The position numbers were made by a program, and so were the translations under genes. The notes under the pieces are model-generated. The model was not told the DNA's origin. It saw only the letters and a list, made by a program, of their open reading frames with translations, and did not search any database. DNA of 56,284 nt from Prosthecobacter sp. (GTDB lineage Bacteria; Verrucomicrobiota; Verrucomicrobiia; Verrucomicrobiales; Verrucomicrobiaceae). The stretch covers positions 1-56,284 of the forward strand of contig NZ_JAGRPF010000153.1 of assembly GCF_020439865.1 (NCBI RefSeq), written 5' to 3'. Shown one piece after another: positions 16,801 to 24,533 of this stretch; position 1 is the stretch's first letter; each line of letters opens with the position of its first letter.

Positions 16801-18594
16801 GGTGGGATTGGGCAGGGAGGGCTGCAGGCGCCGTTCCCGCTGGCCGATGATGCCGTTTTCCACCTTCTCCAAATGCATGCCGAGGGAGGTAAACACATAA
16901 CGATGGGCGATGTAGGGCCCCTCCGGCCCGTCCCCGTCCGGGTCCACCTCCACATCCACGATCTGATCGTGAGGCTGCTGGCTCAGCGCCACGCTTTCGA
17001 CATGCGTGGCGCCCAGCTCCGCCGCGTTGAACCACTCGCCCGGCGGGATGTAGTCCCCCCCCGCACTGACGCTCTGGGGATTGCGACTCGTGGTGTACCA
17101 TTCGAAGATCCTGGACCGCCACACCCGCAGCGCGCCGGGCGCGGGAGTGTAGGTATTCGTGCCGTCCGCGGCGGGCTGCACGTCCACCGCCGCCGGATCG
17201 GAGGCGGAGTAGAGGAAGCGCACACGCTCGTCCGGGTGGCCGGAGGCTCCTCGGTTCACTCCGAAAAGCTGTGCGGTTTCCGGCACGTCTGGTTCGTCCT
17301 CCGGATCAGGATACTGCACGTTGAACCCATCCGCAAAATCCGGGATGTCATCCCCGTCCGTATCACCATCGTTGACCTGGATGACCTGCGGCAGGAACAC
17401 AGAAACATCGAGCGTCTCCCATTCATCCGACGTGCCCCAATGCTGCGAGACAATGCTGCCGGTCGTGGCTTCCGCGGCGGAGGCGGCGATGAGACAGGGC
17501 TGGTGCTCCACTGTGCGGCCCACAACGCCGCCTAGATTGAAGATCGTGCGTTCGATCCGCAGCCACGCCTGCCGCGGGACGGATGACTCGCCGCTGCCAT
17601 ACAGACGAAACTGGACCTGGGAACCGACCCAGGTCTCAGACAGCAGCTCGCCGTATTGCGAGGTAGTCGGGTCCTCCCCATGGGTGGTCGCATAGCCTGA
17701 ATGAAGAGAGCGAATCCCGCTGATGCGCGTGCCCTGAGCCCCCGCCCAGACCTCGCCACCGGATTGAAGCTGGGTGAGTCCTTCAAGCGCGGAAAGCAGG
17801 GCTCCAGTGGACTGAAGATCATCTGCAAATTCACCCGTCTGCTGGGAGTAAGCGATGCCGGTGGTTTCCCAGCCATCGTCGGTTGGCAACTTATCCACCG
17901 AACCTGAGGCCGACCTCAGCTCAACCACGACGCCTGAAGTCTCAAGGTCTTCAAAATCCATCGCCGAGACGGGTGATTCGGCCACTTCCGTATCGCTTGA
18001 AGGGGAGCGGGCCGCCAGCGCCGCCGTGGGCGCTGCCATGGGTGGGCGGCCCGATCCCCAGATATGACCGCTTGGAATCGCCCCATCGTTGATCCCATTG
18101 CCGGAAAGGCGTTGCGGCACAAGTCCAAGCGATTGCGGAATGCCAAAGCTGAAAATGTTTTTCGCCTGCCCGAGGTTCACCACCGCGAAGTCATCAACCG
18201 ATGGGGCGTCGGGTTGCGTCATCCAGACAGGAAGAGGGGCGAGCCCCGCCCCCGCCAGCCGCTCGTAAAACGGCCGGGCCACCGCCTTCAACTGGCCCAG
18301 GTTGACCACCGCGAAATCATCCGTCTGCGGCTTGACGAGCTTCCAGCCGGAAATCATCTGCGTCAGCTCCGGTCCCGCGCCTCCGGACAGCCCCAGCTCC
18401 ATGTGCAGCCAGGCGCTCGATGCGAGGAGCTTCAACTGCCCTTGGTTGAGCACTGCGTAGTCATCCGCAGATCGCTGCGAATTGATGACACCTTGGCTTG
18501 TCCACCAGCTAGGCACGGCGGCGGTGGCACTTTGCAGCAGCACGCCCGCGCACATCAGCGCGGCAGTCAGTTCACGAAAAAGATTCGGTTTCAT
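13831..18594 (-). CDS. Large secreted polymorphic-toxin-like protein with Hint and HNH-like C-terminus
   Basis: This 1587-residue protein has a signal peptide (residues 1-26), three copies of a DDFAVVNLGQLK-type motif (44-56, 92-104, 134-146) that I associate with Verrucomicrobia secreted proteins, and an aspartate-rich calcium-binding-like loop (GDTDGDDIPDFADG, near 405-420). A long beta-rich stalk and helical region follow. The Hint (intein-like) domain starts CFVAGTPV at Cys1227, has CTPGH and ends VWVHN at Asn1395. The last 192 residues contain DIHHIVPK (His1496-His1497) and a later SKADHAKIT, the pattern of an HNH/His-Me-finger nuclease. Hint C-terminal cleavage would release this tip. 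DNase activity is inference. Confidence 0.85.
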   Translation of the reverse strand: MKPNLFRELTAALMCAGVLLQSATAAVPSWWTSQGVINSQRSADDYAVLNQGQLKLLASSAWLHMELGLSGGAGPELTQMISGWKLVKPQTDDFAVVNLGQLKAVARPFYERLAGAGLAPLPVWMTQPDAPSVDDFAVVNLGQAKNIFSFGIPQSLGLVPQRLSGNGINDGAIPSGHIWGSGRPPMAAPTAALAARSPSSDTEVAESPVSAMDFEDLETSGVVVELRSASGSVDKLPTDDGWETTGIAYSQQTGEFADDLQSTGALLSALEGLTQLQSGGEVWAGAQGTRISGIRSLHSGYATTHGEDPTTSQYGELLSETWVGSQVQFRLYGSGESSVPRQAWLRIERTIFNLGGVVGRTVEHQPCLIAASAAEATTGSIVSQHWGTSDEWETLDVSVFLPQVIQVNDGDTDGDDIPDFADGFNVQYPDPEDEPDVPETAQLFGVNRGASGHPDERVRFLYSASDPAAVDVQPAADGTNTYTPAPGALRVWRSRIFEWYTTSRNPQSVSAGGDYIPPGEWFNAAELGATHVESVALSQQPHDQIVDVEVDPDGDGPEGPYIAHRYVFTSLGMHLEKVENGIIGQRERRLQPSLPNPTIDLQNVSVTNPRVADDGSGLLVDIALSGKVRSAVCDLTPGEETGTIQSAYASVNDEPLPQSVVSLQVTKGDTPAGQDRPYPYEGSFSHTLSGVKVTEGQNTLGLIVSDPLYHLSGTAEVSFEINATPPDALGGGTGSEVMLELPVAGGTLAADEARLSISVDDEPLVNEVVLKRQAGNALLYRSADGQAVFQFTQAPALTSTAPEALHGFITLPQSGWQGAAFSPMIETEVNSGTFVWSAQEEYGGYWGWSVGVGQVGEAVESGAGEFHAYTLRLMGPMALLEQVRRIHIAGQALPVLIKDGIARVADLLHPDQPVTVAALPMEARQAYPVLEEEEEATSPGMVELGAEESWEEQDLPESFYAGEGYSGAKGRAAVVPGNGMTLMQRVQRQAGVWWQDRTSTGYYKGFVHGFFDNPWSTGKDMVVSVAGISEKAANVIWLSTPMGTIWEMTFGDAYQGEVKAAIHAAQRAEELGAQVGHVLKDWGPEVWDFWWKLNFQVNETVVRSALQGEFPQKEKMGPELRLALELLEQILIMADDTWSGMESYERGYWQGYITFEIVAMVVGAVLTAPEGMVGGAAMLARHAPKVTRAFKFLEILLDRFADVPGIGRLVAKIRGFNVIADKLGDFCFVAGTPVLTLSGLRPIEQIKDGDWVWSRNDETGEWGWRPVVRTFVTHPDTLVHVHYEASGGAVDAEASQGLGLARHAVQPEAAPAEIACTPGHLVHARRSVGGMLAAFVAAGTLAAGDLLTLADGRDAAVQEARIEHAAPGTTFTTYNFTVAGHHTYFAGALPVWVHNDGLDDCGRLGERLVKIIAKKGDDPARYFEYLKEAREAISGTIKSDRIWGNGYKKMTQKMVKAFEDGDITDVDLIPTYNQIKASYAGSTTIRKLKQADTDIHHIVPKSVLKLMRGFPGGLPTDHSLGDVAAVALSKADHAKITKAMQKLLVSKDFRNGSPADKANAIVQWYQDNGYQGMKKVSLAWFKKRSIL

Positions 18595-18605
18595 GGCTTC
18601 AAAAA

Positions 18606-18640
18606 GTTCACGGTTCGCTGTTCCCCGCTCGCGGTGGTCT
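18606..18640. repeat. Heptamer-period array between toxin and fibre-like genes, 5 units
   Basis: Units GTTCACG, GTTCGCT, GTTCCCC, GCTCGCG and GTGGTCT follow each other exactly every 7 bp in the 90-bp gap between two minus-strand genes, just upstream of the toxin start. Three of five units are GTTC-initial; the others are degenerate. Confidence 0.6.
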
Positions 18641-18684
18641 CCCTGTCCCAGGGGCTCCTCATCTCCCGGTCTTCCGCCCGCCGG

Positions 18685-19713
18685 TCACGGCATCGGCCCG
18701 TTCGTGAACTCGCCCATGCTGATGTCCCCATGGGCTGCGACCCGTAGCACGCCCTGCACCTTCAGATCACCCTGCACGGTGACCACGCCTGCAAAGCTCG
18801 CGCTCCTGGCCGCGATCTGCGTCTGGCCGATGGTCGTCGTGCCGCTGGCGGTCTCCGTGCGGGTCAGCCGCAGCATCTCCGGCCGCACTTCCGTCTTGCT
18901 CTGCCCCCACACGCCGCTGGTGACCGAGGTCGTCGTATAAGTTGCCGCCAGTGCTCCCACAAGCGCCGTCGTGCTGGAACTGCTCGCTCCGGCCACGGTG
19001 CCGCTGCGCGTGTAGGTCAGCGAAGAAGGTGACAGGACCATGCCAATCCCGCTGGTGTCTGCCAACGCCAGCCCGCCATCCCACAACCGCATGATCTCGT
19101 GCGTCCCGGCGCCGCCATCCGGCACCTCCCAGACCCAGTTGGCATCCGACCGCGTCGCCCGCTGATGAATCACCGGGGCATTGTAGCGCAGTTCAGAATA
19201 CGTGCTGTTCACCTCCTCCACCCAGATCTGCTGGTTCTCCGTATGCGTTCCGGTAATGCCCCAATTCTGGTTGCCCGCGATCCACGTGTCTCCGATGTAC
19301 ACGTTGTCATACCGGTCCTCCCAGTGTTCCGGTTCGATGACGTTGTTAAACTCGTCGTAAACGGGCGGGAAATAGTCCTGCCCCACCACCCCCCATGAGT
19401 ATTGCGGGCTCCAGTACCCGCCCGACTCCACCCAGCCCCAGTCCTCCACCGTCACCCAGTTGTCCTCATAGTGTGCCGGGGTGATGTAGCCGCCCCACAC
19501 CTCCTCGGTTTCCTGGCTCACATCCAAGGCCATGCCATAGGATGAGGAATTGCCCAGCGGATCGACCTGAATGCTTCCAAAGAACGCCGCCCCGGCAATG
19601 GTGGCATTGTTGGACACGTCAACGTTGCTGAAACTCTCCGCCCAGGCGGAGCCGGATGCCAAAAGACCGAGCAGCAGGCCCGGAGCGATGAATCGATGGA
19701 GCAGTGGTTTCAT
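18685..19713 (-). CDS. Secreted fibre-like protein of unknown function
   Basis: The 342-residue protein starts MKPLLHRFIAPGLLLGLLASG, a clear signal peptide, and then has a Trp/Tyr/Gly-rich region with repeated short beta segments (WGGYITPAHYEDNWV, ESGGYWSPQYSWGVV, GDTWIAGNQNWG). The C-terminal half is Ser/Thr-rich and ends in FAGVVTVQGDLKVQGVLRVAA, a beta-helix or tail-fibre-like stretch. It lies 90 bp upstream of the large toxin gene on the same strand and may be a surface partner. No catalytic motif is visible. I cannot assign a family. Confidence 0.75.
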   Translation of the reverse strand: MKPLLHRFIAPGLLLGLLASGSAWAESFSNVDVSNNATIAGAAFFGSIQVDPLGNSSSYGMALDVSQETEEVWGGYITPAHYEDNWVTVEDWGWVESGGYWSPQYSWGVVGQDYFPPVYDEFNNVIEPEHWEDRYDNVYIGDTWIAGNQNWGITGTHTENQQIWVEEVNSTYSELRYNAPVIHQRATRSDANWVWEVPDGGAGTHEIMRLWDGGLALADTSGIGMVLSPSSLTYTRSGTVAGASSSSTTALVGALAATYTTTSVTSGVWGQSKTEVRPEMLRLTRTETASGTTTIGQTQIAARSASFAGVVTVQGDLKVQGVLRVAAHGDISMGEFTNGPMP

Positions 19714-19738
19714 GATGATGAAAGAAGGGAGGGGCAGG

Positions 19739-19794
19739 GTTGTGGGTTCGCAGTTCTCGGTTCGCTGTTCTTCGTTCTTGGTGCTTGGTTGGCT
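19739..19794. repeat. Heptamer-period array upstream of the fibre-like gene, 8 units
   Basis: GTTGTGG, GTTCGCA, GTTCTCG, GTTCGCT, GTTCTTC, GTTCTTG, GTGCTTG and GTTGGCT run head to tail with an exact 7-bp period. It lies in the 127-bp gap between the FN3 gene and the fibre-like gene. Position 1-3 is GTT in seven of eight units while the rest varies. Confidence 0.75.
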
Positions 19795-19840
19795 GGCTCA
19801 CTGACGACTGACTGTTGGCCAGCGCCTGCCGGCCACCGGC

Positions 19841-20584
19841 CTACAGGCTCATGTGGCTGACGGGGTCGCTCCAGTCGCTGTAGCCGGTGCTGCCGCCCAC
19901 GGCGCGGACTTGGAACTGGTAGTTGCCGCCGGGGGTCAGACCGTTGACGGCCATGGAGCGGGAATTGGTAAACAGGCCGCCGTCCTGCCACGGGCCGGGC
20001 GCGCCTCCCGCGCCGATGAGGGCGTAACGCAGCTCGTAGCACTTGGCATTGGCCACCGGGCCCACGCGCACGATGAGCTGGCCGGAGATGCCGTTGACGA
20101 TGTCCCTGATGGTGGGCGCGGCCAGCGGCGCGGAGGCGTGGTTCGTGCTCACCGCGTCAAAGCCGCTGGAGAGCAGCACGGCCAGGTCATTGCCGCAGTT
20201 CGCCTGCACATAGCCCGCGAGCTGGCGCATAAGGCCGATGAGCATGTCGCGCTTCGCATTCTTGTCCGCCGTGTCCGCCGGACCGCCCTGCTGGGCAGTG
20301 GCGATGGCGTTGCTGAAGGCCGTCAATGCGGCGGTGAAATCCGCCTGCACCACCGGTGGCGCGGGGTAGGCGGCGTTTCCATACAACTTCATGGCCACGG
20401 CGGTGGCCGTCTCTTCCAATGAATGATCGGCCGCCGAGGCGAAACCGAGGAGTACACGTAGCTGAGGCATGCGTTTAGGGCTGGGTTGCGGCAAAAATCC
20501 ATCCCAAGTCAGGCCGGGAGAATCCCAGCGCAGCGGATGGCCCTGGGCGTCCTGGCCGTCCCAGGTGAGTGGAGTGTTTGCCAT
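19841..20584 (-). CDS. Fibronectin type III domain protein (verrucomicrobial family)
   Basis: This 247-residue protein starts MANTPLTWDGQDAQGHPLRW, with two LTWDG repeats, followed by a helical domain (RVLLGFASAADHSLEETATA, DKNAKRDMLIGLMRQLAGYV, ANCGNDLAVLLSSGF) and a C-terminal FN3 fold (RVGPVANAKCYELRYAL to FQVRAVGGSTGYSDWS). No signal peptide is seen. I recall this architecture as common in Verrucomicrobia, though its role is unknown. The ATG at 20584 was chosen because upstream in-frame sequence is a tandem array. Same orientation as the two genes downstream, so it may belong to the toxin locus. Confidence 0.8.
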   Translation of the reverse strand: MANTPLTWDGQDAQGHPLRWDSPGLTWDGFLPQPSPKRMPQLRVLLGFASAADHSLEETATAVAMKLYGNAAYPAPPVVQADFTAALTAFSNAIATAQQGGPADTADKNAKRDMLIGLMRQLAGYVQANCGNDLAVLLSSGFDAVSTNHASAPLAAPTIRDIVNGISGQLIVRVGPVANAKCYELRYALIGAGGAPGPWQDGGLFTNSRSMAVNGLTPGGNYQFQVRAVGGSTGYSDWSDPVSHMSL

Positions 20585-20680
20585 GGTTGGTGGTCGGTTG
20601 GGTTTGAGCCGTCGGCTCGAAAAGGAAGGGCGGTCCGGATGGCAGGCTGATCTGCCCACGCACGGCCGCTGCGGCGCACC

Positions 20681-20973
20681 GAACGAGTCTGGTCCGGCAT
20701 CGAACGAGTCTTCTCCGCTGCTGCGAGAGTCTTGTCCGTGATCGAGCGAGTATTCGGCGGCACTGAACGAGTCTTCTCCCTGTCAGAAAGACTGTCTCCA
20801 TGAGGGAACGAGTCTTTACCACAACGGAGAGAGTCATTTCCGTGGTCGAAAGAGTCTTCGCTGTGACCGAGACAGTTTTGTCCGCAGCGGACAAGATTGG
20901 CTCCGCGACGGAGAGAGTCTGTTCCACCGTGGAGAAAATGGCGTCGGCAAGCGAACGAGTTGAGTCCATCACC
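20681..20973. repeat. 21-bp degenerate tandem array, 14 units
   Basis: Fourteen units with consensus near GAACGAGTCTTCTCCG plus five variable bases follow each other; thirteen are 21 bp and unit 6 (20786-20805) is 20 bp. Read on the plus strand each unit would encode a heptad of ERVFSxx type, but the 20-bp unit breaks the frame and no start codon precedes unit 1. It is therefore probably a non-coding array or a decayed coiled-coil gene. The minus strand also stays open through most of it. Confidence 0.75.
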
Positions 20974-21050
20974 ACGCAACCGCCATCCACCACGCCCCTG
21001 CCCTGACCGCTTCCGGAATCCGCTTGACGCCCCAGCCCACCCACTATCGA

Positions 21051-21124
<74 letters not shown>

Positions 21125-21429
21125 TTCTGAACGATGGTTGAGGGCGCTCATGAATTTAACTGAATTATCAATGACGCTATGCCAAAGACGTATTTCAACT
21201 CAATCTAAATCCTTATTCGCACCCAAACCACACCTAAGCACCAGAGAGAAACTGATTGATTATCAACACTGAATCAGGTCCAAAAATACTTTTATCCCTA
21301 GGTCAGGAGGGCTCACAACCGCCACAGCAGATGTCCAAGCGCGTGCTTCAGACGGGATTTCATGGGTGTAAAAGTCCTGTCAAAAGCCACCAATGCGTGC
21401 TTATGGCTCTCTGTAAGCTCAAAACAACC

Positions 21430-21876
21430 ATGGAAGACCTCGAAATCGCCCGCGCCTGCGCCCTTTACGCTGATGACAAAAAAGCGGAGAACATCCGCAT
21501 CCTCGACCTGCGCGGACTCAGCCCCATCTCTGACTACTTTGTGCTCTGCACCGCCCTTTCCACGCCCCAGCTTCGCGCTGTGCGGGACGAGATCATCGAG
21601 CGCATGAAGGAGGAGCATGCCACGGCTCCCAGCGTCAAAGACGGCAACTTCGAAAGCCAGTGGATCATTCTCGTCTATGGCAGTGTGATGGTGCACATCC
21701 TCACCCCTGAGAAGCGCGAATACTACGCCCTCGAAGAACTCTGGGGCGACGCGCCTGAACTGGCGCTGACCGTGGAAAAGCCGGCACCCGAGCCCAAGGC
21801 GAAGAAAACTCCGGCCAAGAAAGCCGCAGCCAAAAAGGCTCCTGCAAAGCGCGCTGCCAAGAAGAAGGCGGACTGA
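21430..21876 (+). CDS. rsfS: Ribosomal silencing factor RsfS
   Basis: RsfS binds L14 on the 50S subunit and prevents joining of subunits when nutrients are scarce. The core includes ILDLRGLSPISDYFVLCT, PSVKDG and VYGSVMVHILTPEKREYYALEELWGD, all typical of the Iojap/YbeB family. I chose ATG 21430 (MEDLEIARA) rather than upstream starts because the family begins there. A Lys/Ala/Pro tail (TPAKKAAAKKAPAKRAAKKK) of about 35 residues resembles histone H1 tails and is unusual. It stands alone upstream of xylF. Confidence 0.93.
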   Translation: MEDLEIARACALYADDKKAENIRILDLRGLSPISDYFVLCTALSTPQLRAVRDEIIERMKEEHATAPSVKDGNFESQWIILVYGSVMVHILTPEKREYYALEELWGDAPELALTVEKPAPEPKAKKTPAKKAAAKKAPAKRAAKKKAD

Positions 21877-21919
21877 TTTTCTTCTCGTCATTCCCGGCTC
21901 TGTTCGCTAAACAGCAGGG

Positions 21920-22957
21920 ATGAACGTCCGCGTCCTGCTCGTCCTCGTTTCCTGCGCACTCAGCGTGGTCACCGGCCTCGTGGTTGCACGCGGCGGTGTT
22001 GGAACGACGACTGCACGACAGCGGCCGCTCATCGGTCTCTCAATGGATACGCTCAAGGAAGAGCGCTGGCAGGTGGACCGTGATCTCTTCACTGCCAAAG
22101 TGCAGGCCGCTGGTGCCGATGTCCTCGTTCAGTCCGCCAACAGCAACGACGCCGTCCAACTCCAAAACATCGAGAGTCTCATCACCCAGAAAGTCGATGC
22201 GCTCGTCATCATCCCCCATGACGGCGCGGCGATGGCGAAGGCGGTCAATCTTGCCCATCAAGCCGGCATTCCCGTGCTCTCCTACGACCGCCTCATCACC
22301 GGCTGCGACCTCGATCTCTACCTGACCTTCGACAACGTGAAGGTCGGTGAATTGCAGGCGAAGTTTCTTGCTGATCGCATTCCTCAGGGCGGCAAACTGC
22401 GCCTCATCCGCATCTATGGCGCAAAGACCGACAACAACGCCAAGCTCTTCAAGCAAGGGCAGGATAACATTCTCAATCCACTCATCGCCGCGGGCAAAGT
22501 CGAGGTACTGTTTGAAGACTGGGCCGAAGACTGGAAACCCGAAAACGCCAAAAAGATCACGAATGCTGCGATCACCAAGATCGGCCCGAACTTTGATGCG
22601 ATCCTGGCCAGCAACGACGGCACTGCGGGTGGCGCGATCCAGGCTCTCACCGAGGAAGGGCTCGCCGGAAAAATCATCGTGACCGGTCAGGACGCCGATC
22701 TCGCAGCCTGCCAGCGCATTGCACAAGGCACGCAGGCGATGACCGTTTACAAACCTATCCAAACCATCGCCAACCAGGCCGCCGAACTCGCGCTCAAACT
22801 CGCCCGCCGCCAGCCCGTGATCGCCCGCGATGCCATCGCGAACGGCAAGATCGATGTGCCTTCCGTGCTGCTCGGCATCGTCTCCGTGACAAAGGACAAC
22901 CTGCGCGACACCGTCGTCAAAGACGGCTTCCGCAAAGAGAGCGACGTATTTCAGTGA
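21920..22957 (+). CDS. xylF: D-xylose-type ABC transporter substrate-binding protein
   Basis: This 345-residue protein has an N-terminal signal or anchor (MNVRVLLVLVSCALSVVTGL) and a periplasmic-binding type 1 fold. Family features are IGLSMDTLKEERWQVDRDLF, VQSANSNDAVQLQNIESLI, PVLSYDRLITGCDLDLYLTF, KTDNNAKLFKQGQ, ASNDGTAGGAIQAL and GQDADLAACQRI, which closely track XylF. It would capture xylose or a related sugar outside the cytoplasm. Its TGA stop overlaps the GTG start of xylG by four bases, so they are translationally coupled. Confidence 0.9.
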   Translation: MNVRVLLVLVSCALSVVTGLVVARGGVGTTTARQRPLIGLSMDTLKEERWQVDRDLFTAKVQAAGADVLVQSANSNDAVQLQNIESLITQKVDALVIIPHDGAAMAKAVNLAHQAGIPVLSYDRLITGCDLDLYLTFDNVKVGELQAKFLADRIPQGGKLRLIRIYGAKTDNNAKLFKQGQDNILNPLIAAGKVEVLFEDWAEDWKPENAKKITNAAITKIGPNFDAILASNDGTAGGAIQALTEEGLAGKIIVTGQDADLAACQRIAQGTQAMTVYKPIQTIANQAAELALKLARRQPVIARDAIANGKIDVPSVLLGIVSVTKDNLRDTVVKDGFRKESDVFQ

Positions 22958-24477
22958 CCACCGACATGATTCTCCGCGCCGACCACATCACCAAGCGCTT
23001 CCCGGGCGTCACTGCACTCAAGGACGTCTCGTTTGATCTTCAGGCCGGAGAAATCCACGCGCTTTGCGGCGAGAATGGCGCAGGCAAGAGCACGCTGATC
23101 AAACTGCTCTCCGGCATCCACCCGCACGGCAGTTATGAAGGGCGTTTCGAGGTGAATGGCACCGAGGCGAAGTTTGAAACCATCAAAGACGCCGAGAAGG
23201 CCGGGTTGGCGGTGATTTATCAGGAACTGGCACTCGTGGAGGAAATGACCGTGGCGGAGAACATCTTCCTCGGCCGCGAACCGCGACGCTGGGGCGCATT
23301 CATCGACTGGCCGCGTATGTATCGCGAGGCGCAGGCGCTACTGAACCGCTTCAAAGTCGATCTCGATCCTGCCGCGCCCGTGCGCACGCTCGGCGTCGGC
23401 CAGAAACAACTAGTCGAGATCATCAAAGCGCTCGCCAAAGACTCGAAGATCCTCATTCTCGACGAACCGACTGCAGCACTGGCCGAGCACGAGGTGTTGA
23501 TCCTGCTCGACATCCTGCGTGACCTCCACAAACGCGGCATCGCCAGCATCTACATCTCCCACAAGCTCGACGAGGTGTTCAGCATCGCCGACCGCATCAC
23601 GGTGCTCCGCGACGGCACCACCGTGAGCACGAAAAACGCCGCTGATACAAACAAGGCCGAGGTCATCCGTCACATGGTGGGCCGCGAGTTGGGCGATCTA
23701 TTCCCACGTCGCACCACGCAGCCGGGCGAGGTCATCCTGCGCGTCGATTCGCTGGCCGTGGCCGATGCAGAATCCGGCGCGACCAAACTTCACGACATCA
23801 ACTTCGAGCTTCGCGCCGGTGAAGTGCTGGGCATTGGCGGCCTGATGGGCGCAGGACGCACGGAACTGCTCATGCATTTGTTTGGTGCCTGGGGACAGAG
23901 CATCTCGGGCACCATGCAGCTACGCGGACAGTCGTTGGGCGGACTCACGCCGGAAACAATCATTCAAAAAGGTCTCGTGCTCGCGTCGGAGGACCGACGT
24001 CGCTATGGATTGCACTTGGAACACGAGATCGGCTTCAATCTCTCGCTGTCCTCGCTCGCCAGTGTCACGCGTGGCGGATTCATCCAGCGCAATACCGAGA
24101 TTCGACGCAACCAGGGCATCTTTGAATCTCTTCGTGTCAAAGCGACCGGGCTAGAGGCCATCGTTGGCAAGCTCTCCGGTGGCAATCAGCAGAAGGTCGT
24201 GCTCGGCAAGGCGCTGCTGACCGAGCCATCGGTCATTCTGCTCGATGAGCCAACGCGCGGCATCGATGTCGGAGCGAAGCTTGAGATCTATGAGATCATC
24301 AATCAGCTCACTGCAGCCGGTAAAGCGGTCATCCTCGTCTCCAGCGAACTGCCCGAGCTCATTGGCATGAGCGACCGCATTCTCATGCTCAACGAAGGCC
24401 GCATCGGAGGTTCCTTTACCCGCGCCGAGGCCAATCAGGAAAAACTCATGGCCGCCGCCATGGGACATGCAGGCTGA
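22954..24477 (+). CDS. xylG: Sugar ABC transporter ATP-binding protein (XylG-type)
   Basis: A 507-residue protein with two ATPase halves, as in XylG/RbsA. The first has Walker A GENGAGKST at 39-47, YQELALVEEMTVAENIF and ILDEPTAAL; the second has a degenerate P-loop (GGLMGAGRTELL), the signature LSGGNQQK and LDEPTRGIDVGAK. It energises sugar import. GTG at 22954 overlaps the xylF stop (GTGA). The expected permease (XylH) is missing: the next gene is a sulfatase 57 bp later. Either the permease is elsewhere or the system works with another one. Confidence 0.92.
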   Translation: MTTDMILRADHITKRFPGVTALKDVSFDLQAGEIHALCGENGAGKSTLIKLLSGIHPHGSYEGRFEVNGTEAKFETIKDAEKAGLAVIYQELALVEEMTVAENIFLGREPRRWGAFIDWPRMYREAQALLNRFKVDLDPAAPVRTLGVGQKQLVEIIKALAKDSKILILDEPTAALAEHEVLILLDILRDLHKRGIASIYISHKLDEVFSIADRITVLRDGTTVSTKNAADTNKAEVIRHMVGRELGDLFPRRTTQPGEVILRVDSLAVADAESGATKLHDINFELRAGEVLGIGGLMGAGRTELLMHLFGAWGQSISGTMQLRGQSLGGLTPETIIQKGLVLASEDRRRYGLHLEHEIGFNLSLSSLASVTRGGFIQRNTEIRRNQGIFESLRVKATGLEAIVGKLSGGNQQKVVLGKALLTEPSVILLDEPTRGIDVGAKLEIYEIINQLTAAGKAVILVSSELPELIGMSDRILMLNEGRIGGSFTRAEANQEKLMAAAMGHAG

Positions 24478-24533
24478 TTCTTTTGAAAAGCACCCGACTT
24501 TCCATCGTTCGACTTTAATTCAATCCTCCAACC

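Noticed and set aside
15868..17535. A 555-residue open frame antisense to the large toxin gene
   Set aside because: Arg/His-rich, low-information translation opposite a gene with clear domains; no start signal.
18685..20584. Prophage tail module
   Set aside because: The fibre-like and FN3 proteins have no capsid, terminase, portal or integrase genes nearby.
20800..21006. A 68-residue heptad-repeat protein from the 21-bp array
   Set aside because: No ribosome site, frame broken by a 20-bp unit, and other frames are open too; treated as a repeat.
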